Source of the DNA: an uncultured Veillonella sp.
GTDB lineage: Bacteria; Bacillota; Negativicutes; Veillonellales; Veillonellaceae
Direction: 5' to 3'
NCBI GenBank assembly: GCA_900552715.1
Contig: USAV01000112.1
Coordinates: forward strand, 1 to 5,318
DNA: 5,318 bases
Part shown: positions 5,313 through 5,318 of the stretch, piece after piece
Layout: every line of letters begins with the position of its first letter
How positions within the stretch are numbered: the stretch's first letter is position 1
The notes under the pieces: model-generated
Told to the model about the DNA's origin: nothing
The model's input: only the letters and a program-made list of their open reading frames with translations
The model's database searches: none
Made by a program: the position numbers and the translations under genes

Positions 5313-5318
5313 GTAGAG

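Noticed and set aside
5302..5318. Possible last codons of an upstream gene (ending at TAG 5304-5302)
   Set aside because: Only about five codons would be visible. In other Firmicutes a Mini-RNase III gene often precedes rlmB, but the sequence here cannot show it.

Overview
The window is a compact run of six genes, all on the minus strand and therefore read from high to low coordinates. The sequence is moderately AT-rich. The proteins point to the Bacillota (Firmicutes): there is a clear SigH-type sigma factor, a YacP/Rae1-type NYN nuclease, AAGGAGG-type ribosome binding sites and a short two-helix SecG. I lean towards Negativicutes, Veillonella-like, from the gene order and composition. That is a judgement from memory, not a database result.

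In transcription order: rlmB (5300-4569, 23S rRNA 2'-O-methyltransferase) is followed after 2 nt by a yacP/rae1-like NYN endoribonuclease gene (4566-4033). A consensus-like sigma-A promoter (4029-4001) comes directly after yacP and drives sigH (corrected start 3960, end 3286). sigH overlaps secG (3289-3044) by 4 nt. An intrinsic terminator (3038-3009) lies immediately after secG. It is followed by rnr (RNase R, UUG start, 2988-625), and smpB (616-146) begins 8 nt after rnr. The smpB stop codon is inside the stem of a long bidirectional terminator hairpin (99-154). A second terminator-like hairpin pointing the same way lies at 9-49. I see no gene in positions 1-145 and no tmRNA gene (ssrA) within the window.

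The gene set has a theme of ribosome and mRNA quality control. RlmB matures the peptidyl-transferase region of 23S rRNA. Rae1-type nucleases cut mRNA in the ribosomal A site. RNase R degrades structured and non-stop RNA. SmpB delivers tmRNA to ribosomes stalled on such messages. SigH and SecG sit in the middle. Compared with the Bacillus subtilis layout, two neighbourhoods that are separate there (rlmB-yacP-sigH and secG-rnr-smpB) are joined here. All six genes belong to known families and I found no new biological system. The most informative points are the regulatory junctions: the sigH promoter and start correction, the secG/rnr terminator, and the terminator overlapping the end of smpB.
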